From Lunularia cruciata (lineage: Eukaryota > Streptophyta > Marchantiopsida > Lunulariales > Lunulariaceae), in contig OX419756.1 in NCBI GenBank assembly GCA_948567375.1, positions 70,570,333-70,634,332 on the forward strand: a DNA stretch of 64,000 nt, given 5' to 3'. Shown here in pieces: positions 11,365 through 25,325 of the stretch (positions within the stretch are counted from its first letter, which is position 1; each line of letters begins with the position of its first letter). The notes below the pieces were generated by a model that did no database searches, was not told where the DNA came from, and saw only the letters and a program-made list of their open reading frames with translations. The translations under genes were made by a program, and so were the position numbers.

Positions 11365-12483
11365 CTACCTTGCTAGCCTCCCTTCCACATGAGGCTTGTT
11401 GAAGATGTATTTCAAAGCTATATGATCCATGAAAATGGTAGCTTTCTCTCCAATCAAGTAGTGCCTAAACTTCTTGAGACCAAAGATTTCTGCCAACCCT
11501 TCTCTCTTTGTGATTGAGTAGTTCTTTTTTGCTAAAACTATTTCTCTACTAGCATAAGTTATTGGATGATCATGCTTATCTTGGTCTAATTGACTAAGAG
11601 TGCATCCTATAGCTACATTGGAAGCATCATTGTAGAGGATAAAAGACATATTACAATTAGGTTTAGCAAGAATTGGAGCCACAACAAGGGATTGCTTGAG
11701 CTATTCAAAAGCTGTGAGGGCCTCCTTGTCCTCCAAAATCATCATGTATTCTACACTCTTCTTCATGTAGATTGTCAATGCACAAGCCTTGTTGGAAAAT
11801 GAGAAGATAAACTTCCTATAGTACCCAACCATTCCCAAGAATTGGTGTAACTTTGTCAAGCTTGAAGAGAATGGAAGGTTTGAGATTTTCCTCAAGATCA
11901 ATTGCTATTTTATCCTTGGAAATGATGTGCCTTAAGAGTAGACCTTCTTCACAACTAAAAATGCACTTCTTTGGGTTGAGTGATGCATTTGCTTCATCCA
12001 AGCATTGCAAGACCTTGATCAAGTGCTCAAAGTGCTCTTCCTTGCTCCCATAGATGCAAAAATCATCAATGAATCTCACAAATTTCCCAATGAAAGGTTC
12101 AAACACCTTGTTCATAAACCACTAGAATGTGGCTGGAGTTTTGCAAAGCCCAAAAGGCATGACCTTGAAAACATAAGTCCCTCAAGGTTTGGTGAATGTG
12201 ATGAGTTGTCGACGCTGTGGTGCAATCTTGATTTGCTTATACACATTATAAACATCTCCAAAACTGTACTTCTCTTGACTTGCAACCTCCTCCAGATCTC
12301 ATTAATGAATGGCAAAGTATAATAGTCCTTAATAACATCATTGAGCTTCTTGTAATCCATACATACCCAAAGCTTACCATTCTTTTTCTTCACAATCACA
12401 ATCAAAGACACCCATTCTGAATTCTTCACCTCAAAGATAAATCTAGCCTCCTTGAGCTTATCAATCTCCTCTTTCACAACCAA
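11365..12483 (-). pseudogene. D1 reverse transcriptase and RNase H, broken
   Basis: 12483-12112 gives the RT fingers (KEEIDKLKEARFIFEV, VCMDYKKLNDVIKDYYTLPF). 12115-11816 gives the palm with FIDDFCIY, a variant of the YxDD box that keeps both Asp residues. 11901-11701 gives the thumb (FLGMVGYYRKFI). 11682-11365 is RNase H (YNDASNVAIGCTL, SITKREGLAEIFG, FMDHIALKYIFNKP), keeping D, E and D. The pieces lie in different frames, so the copy is inactive, but all acidic residues mentioned remain. Confidence 0.85.
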
Positions 12484-12768
12484 AGCTATTTGTGGGCCAA
12501 TGCAATGTGTTCTTTTTGGTGGATTGGTCTTGCATGTGACTCTACCTTTATATTGTGCTCCTCCAAGGTGACTTCTTTTAGATCATTGTAATTGAAAGCA
12601 AACACATGGATGAACTTGCAAAAAATCTCCTCAAAATCTCACATTCTCCTCCTTGGTTACATTTGGACCATACTTGAGGGTAAATAACCTCCTCTCTATC
12701 TCCTCAACTATCAATCTTGATTTATATGGGTCCTTCAAAACCTTTGGCTTAGATGCAAAATCAATAGT

Positions 12769-13032
12769 TCACAAGGGATACACATCTGAATCAGATCCAG
12801 ATTCATCCTTCTTGATGAAAGTCTCTTCCTCCATGCTTGTATCCACACTTGAAGCTTTTTGTTTTGAATCTAATTCCCAATAATCAGAACATGGTGTATT
12901 TGAATGTGAAGTGTTGGTGATGTTAATCACACAAATTATAACTTGATGGTTTGATGGCCCAATCCTCAAGTATTCTTTGTGCCATCCATTAATTGTTTGT
13001 GCTACTCTCAACCATGGTCTCTCAAGAAGCAA
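12769..13032 (-). pseudogene. D1 protease C-terminal end
   Basis: The minus-strand reading starts M-L-L-E-R-P-W-L-R, matching the final I-L-L-G-R-P-W-L strand typical of gypsy proteases, and continues with a Ser/Glu/Asp-rich linker towards RT. The active-site half is missing because the sequence breaks at about 13040. Confidence 0.5.
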
Positions 13033-13044
13033 ATCATAGCTTAT

Positions 13045-14200
13045 TCATTAGACTTACAACATGATTTCATTACTTGTTACCAAACATGCATATAAGAAGT
13101 ACAAGGGGACAAAACATGGTGAAGAACCTAATGAATTAATTGAGGAGTTTGAAGTAATTTTCTTTGCCATCAAGGAACATGACTCCATTGATCAATTGCA
13201 CTTTTCCCAAGTGTGCTCCAAAGTAAAGCAAGGAGCTAGTACACCCATGTAACCCAAAAGGGGTTTAGAGTTCAAACCAATCAAATGGGCAGACTTGTGA
13301 GACAACTTCCTAGAATGATTATGGGAGGTTAACTATGATATGAGTGTCTTTGTCGCACTTAAGATTTAGATGGGGGCAAAAATGAGAAGTTGAGTGACTT
13401 CTCTGAGTGGTTCATGGCTCTGCTGAACCAAGTGTTGATGCAGTCCAATGCGGTGGTTTACTTTGATACCCAAGCCATTACCTACTTCCTTGGTGGATTG
13501 TCATTAAAGATTCATACTTTTGCCAAGGAGAGGAATGTAACTTCCATGGACAAGGTACTCAAACATGTTGCCAGATACAAGGTGGCCCACTCTCATTCAT
13601 TTGGTAACAAAAGAAATCATGAGAAGAAAGGCAAGAAGCCTAGATAAAGAGCTTCTCATATAACCTCCACTTCTTTGGAAGAATCATCCATGTCATACAA
13701 TTCTTCTTCAAAATCCAAAGAAGATGTAAAGCCAAGAAGAACCCAAAGGCAAGGAGGAAAGAAAGTATTGACCTCTCTAGCAAAAACTCTAAATAAAACA
13801 GACACTAAGCTGGAGACTCTCATTAAAGAGTTTGCAGATTTTAAAATCCAAATGATTGGGACTAAGGATAGAAGAAAACCTCCTCCATTTGGAAGACCAA
13901 ATGTGTGGGGTATTGCATGTGGCAAGTTGGGTCATGCCACATGGAGTACTTGACCAAAATTGCATTTCCAATGCAATAGATTGATTGGGTTCCAAGTTGG
14001 GACCAAAATGAGGAAGAAGAAGTGGTGTACCAAACACAAGAGGTACAACCTCAAGAAAACACATTGTACCAAGGTTTGAGGTATGTGCCAAGGGAGTATA
14101 ACAGTAATGCTCCACAATGAAGAACAATGATGGGCAACCAAAATAGGACTTAGAATGTTGCATCAGGTGCATGTTGCATTGTGGTTCTATGGGCCATTGG
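13045..14200 (+). pseudogene. Plus-strand gag-like remnant with broken zinc knuckle
   Basis: 13061-13252, 13390-13647 and 13675-13953 encode successive pieces resembling plant retrotransposon gag: a segment with EEFEVIFFAIKEHDSIDQL, then AITYFLGGLSLKIHTFAKE, a Lys-rich stretch, and ACGKLGHATWST, which looks like the second half of a CCHC zinc knuckle (Cys, Gly-His) with the last Cys changed. It points away from D1. Whether it is D1's own gag after an inversion or another element cannot be decided here. Confidence 0.55.
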
Positions 14201-15860
14201 TCCCCAAATTATCTTGAGCTAATGTGTCAAATCAAGTATGTTTTCCTTTTTAGAAACTATAAAGGTTTGGGGCATTTTGGCAACTAGTGTCCTCAGCCAC
14301 CCAACTCGAAGCCTCCATTAAAGTATGCTCAGACTGCAATTGAATGAGCTACGCTATGGTCAAGAAGATATGCTAAGATGAATTGCATAACTCTTGAGGA
14401 ATAGAGGCCTCAAAAAGGTAGTCTAGCTCCAAAAAGAGGAATGGCCAGATTTTGAAGTGTTGCAAGTTGAAACACGCTTGGGAAGAAGAAGCGTGATCCC
14501 AAAGAAGTAAGAACTACTTCTTCATCTTCCAAAAAGGTGAAGAGACTTTGGCATAAGTCAATCCTATCTATAAAAGAAGAGAAAATCTTGTTAAAAGCTA
14601 AAGCAAAGGCTTTACAAAAGTAAATTCAAGAGGCGGTGTAAAGAACTTAGAGTTTGGAGATGAGTTTGGAGGACTTGAAGATGAAGAATCCAATTTTAAC
14701 ATCCAAAGTTGAGGATCTAATTCAAGCCAAGGTGGGTAAATTTGAAGTACCTTGGGTTTAGACCACTGGTACTCCTATCACCATTTTGAAGAGACCAAAG
14801 TAACATCAAAGTGTGGAGAGATTTCAAATCTAAAGAAATAGTCAAAGAAGGTGAAGTTGGGAAGAGTCCCACAATATATATTGTGGTAGATTTGGTGTCC
14901 ACACAAGCTAATATAACATTAAGCAACTATGGGAGGACAACAAGCTATACAAGAAGTAGTTGCATTTGGTCCTTAAGAAAGGGTGATGATCAAGAAAGAA
15001 ATGTTGGCCATCTATCATATTGAGCAAGAAGATTTGGGATCTCTTAGAATGATGCTATATATGATGGTCAAAATAGATCAGATAGAAGTATCACCAAAAG
15101 AGTACTTCTACTAATAGGGAAGAAACCAAAATAGATTTGAAAACCTTAGAACCAATAGTTAGACATATGATTTAAAGGTGAGAATTGGTCTGGTAACATT
15201 TGGAAGGATGTTATACATGATGGACTAAACAGATCAGAAAGAGGTATCACCAAAAGTGGACTTTTACTAATAGAGTAGGAACCAAAATATGTTTGAAATC
15301 TTTGAAGGCAATTTTGGAGACCTAAATAGATGAATTAGACCTAAAAAATGTGCAAATTCCCCCCTTCCCCTCCCAAAGTAAGAAAGGTTGGCCTTCCCTC
15401 CCTTGGTTTGTCTTGTCAAGAGCTTTCCAATGATACCTCACCCATGTGATTATGAGCTTCCTATAGGAAGATTCCCTAAAAGATTCCCATTGGTCAAAGC
15501 TTGTTTGACCAACCAGATAGGACCCAAACCGACATGTCACCCATCCAAGTAAGTAATCCAAGGGTGGAGCTTGCTTACATGTCACATATATGTGTGCCTA
15601 ATCCTATGGTGGAGCTTCCTTGGAGGAGATCCTCTTTGTCTATATAATAAAGAGAAAGTGCTCCTTTGAGGCATCAAAGTTTGATTGTGAAAGTGTGTGT
15701 TTCTCTGAGTATTACAACACCAAAGCACCAATGCTCTAATCAGGGCACCTCACACAAACACGGTGCACAAACAAGAAGTAGAGAATGGAGGGGATCCAAT
15801 CACAAGAATGCTAAACTAAAACCCCACATCTCATAAATTAACACAAACTAACTGTGCCAC
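14201..15860. other. Decayed retroelement sequence, no intact gene
   Basis: No long open frame is present. A diverged direct duplication lies at about 15049-15150 and 15204-15305 (both contain ATCACCAAAAG and ACTAATAG, spacing about 155 bp). 15330-15690 contains a C-rich tract and a TATA-like CTATATAATAAAG at about 15640, resembling LTR U3/R sequence on the plus strand. From about 15700 to 15860 the sequence matches the leader between LTR and gag of G1 (9200-9370). Confidence 0.5.
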
Positions 15861-15864
15861 CATT

Positions 15865-16784
15865 TGGCATTTGACATAATTGGAGTATCTATCTACTTCT
15901 TATGCTACAAGGATCATTGAGAAAGGGATCTTCTCGCCAAAATCTAACGTAAATCCTTCATAAAATGACATAAAATTTGATGTAAATCTCTAAATTTGAC
16001 TGATTACCAAATCCTATACTAACTCTTCACTTGAGCCAAATTGGAAAAATGGGTTTTGTCCAATCTCTAGTTCATGAGGATTTGCTCTCAACTCCACCTT
16101 CAATTTCACTTTTTAAGCTCAACTCGCAACAAATTGATCTTGTTTTCACCTCTTGAGCTCAAAATCACAACTACCGCTTGAAAATTGCTTCTCTCTAGCT
16201 TCAAATTTTGCAAACGCTTCTGCACACAATATCTCTCATGGATATCTAAGCTACTTGATCAAGACACCACGATCCACCGAGCTTGGATACCACCAACACT
16301 CACAATTCCTGCACCCGATTTCCCCCTTACTCACTTCTATGATGTAATTAGATCATTTACAAATCAACTCAAATAAGATCAGAATTGATCTGATCCTCAA
16401 CAACTTGCCAACAACAGGGCACTGATTACAATCAAACCACACCCACTCTAGCTAAGAGATTTCAAGTGAGGCTCGTCGGCTTTCTGTCCACTCTAGCTAG
16501 GAACTCGAAGGCTCAACATTAGAGAAGTGAGCTCTCTAGAACTACACTTCTAGGGTATACTCCTAATTTTGACCTAGGTTTCATCCCAATGATCTCGCTG
16601 ACGGCACACCCGACGGTACGGATGGTGCAAGTGATGGTGGGCCCCACCATGAAGTCAATACTCCAAACACAAAATTTGAGCGTCAGAAAGTAGTCTATAA
16701 GTAATTGCCAAAATGTCTCTAACTACTATCATTGGAATTCCAGTGTCCGAGCAATCTAGATGTGACAATGCAAATGGCATGACA
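15865..16784 (-). repeat. G-family LTR (about 920 bp) with truncated leader
   Basis: It is highly similar along its length to the G1 LTR (9374-10306). On the minus strand it starts TGTCATGCCATTTGCATTG at 16784 and ends ..AAATGCCA at 15865. The adjacent leader (about 15860-15700) is retained, but gag and pol are absent. It is therefore a truncated element and not a clean solo LTR. Its right end marks the edge of the gene island. Confidence 0.8.
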
Positions 16785-18251
16785 AAATGAACAAAATGTT
16801 GATTTCACTTATTAGTCACTAAGATTTTATATTAAAGCATCAACATAAACTTGTTTGTTGCCAATATTATGCATTTTTCCCTTACTTAATTGACTTTTAT
16901 AATTCATTATGGTATCATTTTTCTCTAAATATAAAGTATGGATCAAATATAAAGTATATCATGTATGCTTTTTCTATGTCCTTTTAATTTTCTTTGAGAT
17001 GAAATTAACAGTTTAACACTTTACATCATTATGGAAACCTTCATGTAGTTCGTAAATCCAGCCTGAAGACCTTTTTTCTGCAGTATTGATCGTTTGCGAG
17101 CATCACACCCGCGCTAGTGTTCTCCCATGAAGACCTAAAGTAATACAATTTAATAAATGATGGTCATGTTCCTTGTGCCTTGTAATGTTGAGATTGTCTT
17201 TTACAAGCTGAGGAACAACTCTTGGAAAGATATTGATTGAATATGTTTTCATGTGACAATAGTTTCGAAACACCCTTCTCTTTCAAAACGATCCTCCTGA
17301 ATTGGATCTCACTAGTAGGATAAAAGGTGTTTGGTCCTTAAAGTCAGAGTTCCTTTGATGGTAACCATTCAAGCCAATGTTCGTAAAAAAATAGATAAAG
17401 GGAAAGAGTTTGCTGAAATAGGCCATCTTTCTTGATAAAATTGGCCCACAAACCCCAAGTTAAAAGTAGCAACTTGGTCACATAAGCAGATATTTTTCCT
17501 CCTGATAATACTATGGTTTGACGTCTATTCGTTTTGAGCGTTAAGAAGCAAGTGTGCCCAGAGAAACGGTGTGTAATGAGTTTATTTTTAAAATGGGTGT
17601 GGTTCAAGCTTCAGGACTTGTGTAAGGAAGGTTTCATAGGCGAAGAAAGAGAGTACGGTGGAACGCGGATAGCCGGTCACGAGACGAGACCCGGCCGGGC
17701 CCGTTTCCTTCGTGAGGGCCAGCTACGTGAGTACAGTACTACCGTCCGCCTCACGGTGGTCAGGAGAATGTCAGCGGAGCTGTCTAACCGGCGGGAAAGT
17801 GGCAGTGTTAAACTTGCTAGCTACAGCTATCACAGTGCACCTTTCATCGACAGGAAGTTTTGTTCAGGATCTCAACACGGACCGGACAGGTGGATCATAC
17901 AAAGCAGAGTGCGCAAGATTTGTTGTCATTTACGCTTGCTCGATTTTGGCGTTTGGCCGCCAAATTGACAAGCAGGCGGCAAGGAGTATCGTGAAGGAGT
18001 AGTGAAGGAAGGGAGGAGTAGTGAAGGAGTGCTGCAGTTCCTGTCCGTCGCGTTGACGATTGTGGATTGTAACTTTGAAGCGAGGTGTAGAGGGAGGATC
18101 AGTTCGTTGTGAGTTGTTTGGAAGCAGGAGTTGGAGTTTCTGAAATAGAGAAAGAACAGGAGAGTAGGCAGCAGGGAAATCGAAACGAAAAGAGGAAATG
18201 AGAAGCCGGACAATCTAGGCAGACAAGAGGAAGTGAAAGAAGATCATAAAT
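16785..18251. promoter_or_regulatory. Spacer, promoter and 5' UTR region of LCB2
   Basis: 16785-17500 is AT-rich with no recognisable gene. From about 17640 the base composition rises sharply in G+C and CpG (17640-17900). Such a switch just upstream of a gene is consistent with a promoter/5' UTR. Open frames here (for example 17534-17968) have no recognisable homology and are probably chance. No TATA box could be assigned with confidence. Confidence 0.4.
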
Positions 18252-22278
<4,027 letters not shown>

Positions 22279-24208
22279 TTAGTTGCTCAAGTGTAGTTCA
22301 TGTAGTGCTGAAGACAAGGCCATTGCATTGTTGGATGTAGAGGTCCTGTTAGACATATTTAGACAATTCTTTGAAGTAGGTTCCGAATACGGATATCCTC
22401 ACTTCGCTCTGTCTGATTCTGAACGTCGAGGTTGGAGCAACTCCTCGGGTTCAATTTTGAGGAACTAGACTTGGTTAGATAGCTCCCTTTCTAGTCTGCT
22501 TCTCCTTCAAGGATCAGAAGGTCTGTTAGGTGTGCAACCCTGCCGTTGAGTACTGATCCCGTCTGGAAGTTGAGGACAAAAATTGGTTCAATATTTCCTT
22601 TGACCTTCATGATCTGCAGAAATATCGTTAGTTTGTGGTGGAGGGCATACCTGCCTCCACCCTTATCCCAGTGTAGTAATCCATCGTGGATTGGGATTTT
22701 GTACGTGGTTGTAGTCGGATGGCATTGTAATATAAATATTTCCCTTCCAGTGTAAGTTACTAAAAAATCGATAAGTCATGCTGGAAGGAGAGAGGCGAGC
22801 ACAGGCATGGCTGTATAGACGGAGTTCGAGTCAGTGAACACAAGAACATGAAGCAAAACTGTAAAAGTTCTCACATGGATGAAGGAGAGAGGCGGGCCCA
22901 GGCATGGCTGTATAGACGGAGTTCGAGTCACTAAACACAAAACAAGAACATGAAGCAATACTGTTAAAGTCCGCATGTCCGCATGTACATTTAGTCTTAA
23001 CTGGTTTTGTCGATAGCTTGTATGCTACCAGGAGTGAAGTCATAATGGCCATCTTCCGGAGGCACTAGCCCCAGAAGTCACTTCTGCGAGTTAATACAAC
23101 ATGTATACCCATCTAACAACAGTTCGGGAAACAATGGGGATGGGTGGACACAACTCTAGTCCTAGCTCTGCTTTCACTCCTCACAACATCAGGAGCACCA
23201 CTCGACCATCTGCATTGTCTTCCATACTGCAATGTTCAGTGAACATATTCACTCACCAAATTGAATAATCACTTTTGAAATCTGTACGTTGCGAACTTAC
23301 TACGGAGAGCTCTAGTTACCGTCTATCGTTGAGTCGTCACCTTAGTGCTGAGATTGCATTTCCGCGCAACTCTTTCCCGGGATTTCTCTAAAGGTGAGAT
23401 GAGATCCTGATCTTACAACAGCAAGCGGATGTCGCCCTGTGACTTGACGACCGAGGACTTCTTTCTAGGACAGTGTTCAATTGACATAGAAAGACCAATT
23501 CGAATGAAAGGCGGAATGCAGAACTCTTCGTAGCGTTTGGGAGCTGTATGAACTTCAACAATTCCGGTCGTTGGACCACAACAAATGGCGCATCGTCGGA
23601 ACCAAGCCTGAGCACCTTCAGTAAAGATCGTGGGAAGCAGATAGTACGGTAGTCGTCGCCATGGAGGTTCAATTTCGGCGAGCTGCGAGAAGCTCGTGAT
23701 TGAAAACGGTTGTCCCTTTTTGGCAGGTCAGAGTTCTTACAAAGAATCGACATTGTTATGAAGTCCGAGTAGTCTCAACTTCAAATATCAGACAGATACC
23801 ACGATTATTCTGCCCCTATTTCTGAGTGCCTAGAGGTCACAGATTCAAGACAAGGTGCGTGCTAACCCAAGGGTTTAAGCTTTTATCCCATGGTTGTGAT
23901 AAATCTGTGGATTGACAACCAGGGTATCTTCACCACAGGGAGGGTAGTAACGGAACTTGCTTGAAGTATTCGAATTCTCATTATTAAGTGCAGGTCGTTG
24001 CTCTTGAAATTGGTCACTCCCGTCAGAATTATCGTCTGGTGAACACTGCTGCCTGAGACAATCATAAACATAAAAAATGAAATTCGCGCGGGTGTTCATC
24101 TTAATATCTCGCCGATTTTCGTTGTGGCGGGATGAAGATTTATGCTAGGGTATACAGGTGGTGGGGAGGCGGACAGGTTAGCAGTTTGTGGGTTATCAAT
24201 TGGCGCAT
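22279..24208. other. LCB2 3' region and UXT upstream region
   Basis: No gene could be recognised. It holds a 97-bp tandem duplication (22784-22980). Two minus-strand open frames, 23753-23388 (121 codons) and 24099-23875 (74 codons), start upstream of UXT and point away from it. Neither resembles a family I know. They could be chance, or exons of an unrecognised divergent transcript. Confidence 0.4.
22784..22980. repeat. Two tandem copies of a 97-bp unit
   Basis: GAAGGAGAGAGGCG, CAGGCATGGCTGTATAGACG, GAGTTCGAGTCA and AACAAGAACATGAAGCAA-like blocks appear twice, starting at 22784 and 22881. The second unit carries a small insertion (AAAC) and a few substitutions. It lies about 500 bp past the LCB2 stop codon. 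Confidence 0.9.
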
Positions 24209-25325
24209 ATGGCGAAGGAAAAAATTGCCAAGTATGAAAATTTCGTGGATGGTCGGTTAAAGCCGGATCTCGTCCATGCCATGGCTGCGAGGTCAAATTT
24301 CAAGCTCTTCCTTCTCTCACCGTGCATTGTCTGAATCATGTATCCTGTTTTGAGTGTCAATATCCGTGGCAAATTCAAACTTTAGAGATGAACCTATTTC
24401 ATGGAGTTTCGTTTTGTGGAAAACTGATAGAACTCTTGGTTGTGCAGGGACAAAGTTATGGATCGGCAAAGAGTATTGTATCCTCTTCAGGTTGAACGAA
24501 CAGTACGAGTTTTGCAATCTAGCTTACCTTTAGGATTAAATACATGGATATTTCTTAACCTTTAGGAGATAGTGCCGACCTGGCGAAGAACATAAAAATG
24601 CTGCAGGAGAATGACCTTAAGCGAATGCGGACTATGGTCAATTTAGGTTCTGAGGTTTACGCACAAGCTGAAGTGTATGTATCTCCAAACTAATGTTTCA
24701 TTGATTGATTGTTGTATTCCCAATTGACCGGCCATGCCTTTCTACCCGACTCTCACTGAGGATATTCTTTGCAGGCCGGATACATCGTCAATCTTTGTTG
24801 ACGTGGGTTTGGGTTTCCACGTCGAGTTCATGTTGGACGAAGCCTTGAATTTCTGTGCTAACAAGCAGACGATGCTGAACAAGTAGGTGCTCTTGTCAAC
24901 CTACGATGAGCACGGAACTAATAAAGACGCGGTTGACCAGATCCTAATCGATCTTAAATCCACCATCTGTATTTAGAGCTAAATCCAATCGTTCTTCCGA
25001 TTTGACTGTAATATGAGATGAACATTCTAGGACTTGGTATCCTTCTTATCTTCAAAACTTATCAACTTGCGGACACTGTGCAGAGAGGTCGAGGAACACT
25101 CGAGGCAAATTGCAAATATCAAGGCACAGATCAAACTGGTAAGGGACATCAACTCTCGATCCCAATCCTGACAAACCATTTCGGTTTCAAGATACTTACC
25201 TGTTCACCAGATTCTGTTTCTGCAATGGTATATGCTTACTTTACTGTATGTCCACACTTTAACAGGTTGTAGAAGGCATTCGAGAGTTGATGCATATGCC
25301 CGAGGAACGCCTTACTCAGTTATGA
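24209..25325 (+). CDS. UXT: UXT-type prefoldin-like protein (alpha class)
   Basis: UXT is a small alpha-class prefoldin-like protein. In animals it takes part in the URI/R2TP-associated prefoldin-like complex and in transcription; the plant role is less clear. Six exons: 24209-24291, 24448-24477, 24573-24674, 24775-24882, 25084-25138, 25266-25325, giving 438 nt (145 residues plus stop), close to the usual 140-157. Recognisable are YENFVDGRLKPDLV in the first helix, RTMVNLGSEVYAQAEV and IFVDVGLGFHVEF in the beta region, and IKAQIKLVVEGIRELM in the last helix. The helices at both ends form the expected coiled coil. Intron 2 (24478-24572) fits the minor-spliceosome type and is the only junction set that keeps the frame and the conserved sequence. 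The ATG at 24209 (MAKEKIAKYE) is the first in frame next to the conserved helix. Confidence 0.93.
24478..24572 (+). other. Putative U12-type intron in UXT
   Basis: The donor begins GTATCCTCT, which matches the U12 consensus RTATCCTTT at all but one position. TTTCTTAAC at 24551-24559 matches the U12 branch site TTCCTTAAC at all but one position and lies about 14 nt before the AG at 24571-24572, inside the usual 10-16 nt window. A major-type donor (GTATTG at 24472, or GTTGAA at 24491) joined to the nearer AG sites gives a stop codon. This junction gives the conserved reading QRVFADLAKNI across the splice. Confidence 0.85.

Larger units (their letters stand above)
10310..13040 (-). mobile_element. 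D1: second Ty3/gypsy element, pol remnant split by G1
   Basis: Read from 13040 downward it encodes the end of a protease, RT, RNase H and integrase, and stops where the G1 LTR begins (10306). The pol sequence is clearly different from that of G1 and C (RT entry V-C-M-D-Y-K-K-L-N; RNase H with YNDASNVAIGCTL). The missing 3' end should lie on the far side of G1, outside the window. At 13040 the element switches abruptly to plus-strand gag-like sequence. Confidence 0.85.

Noticed and set aside
17534-17968. 144-codon plus-strand frame before LCB2
   Set aside because: It lies in a GC-rich promoter-like patch, overlaps a second frame and resembles no family. The LCB2 start at 18252 is well defined without it.
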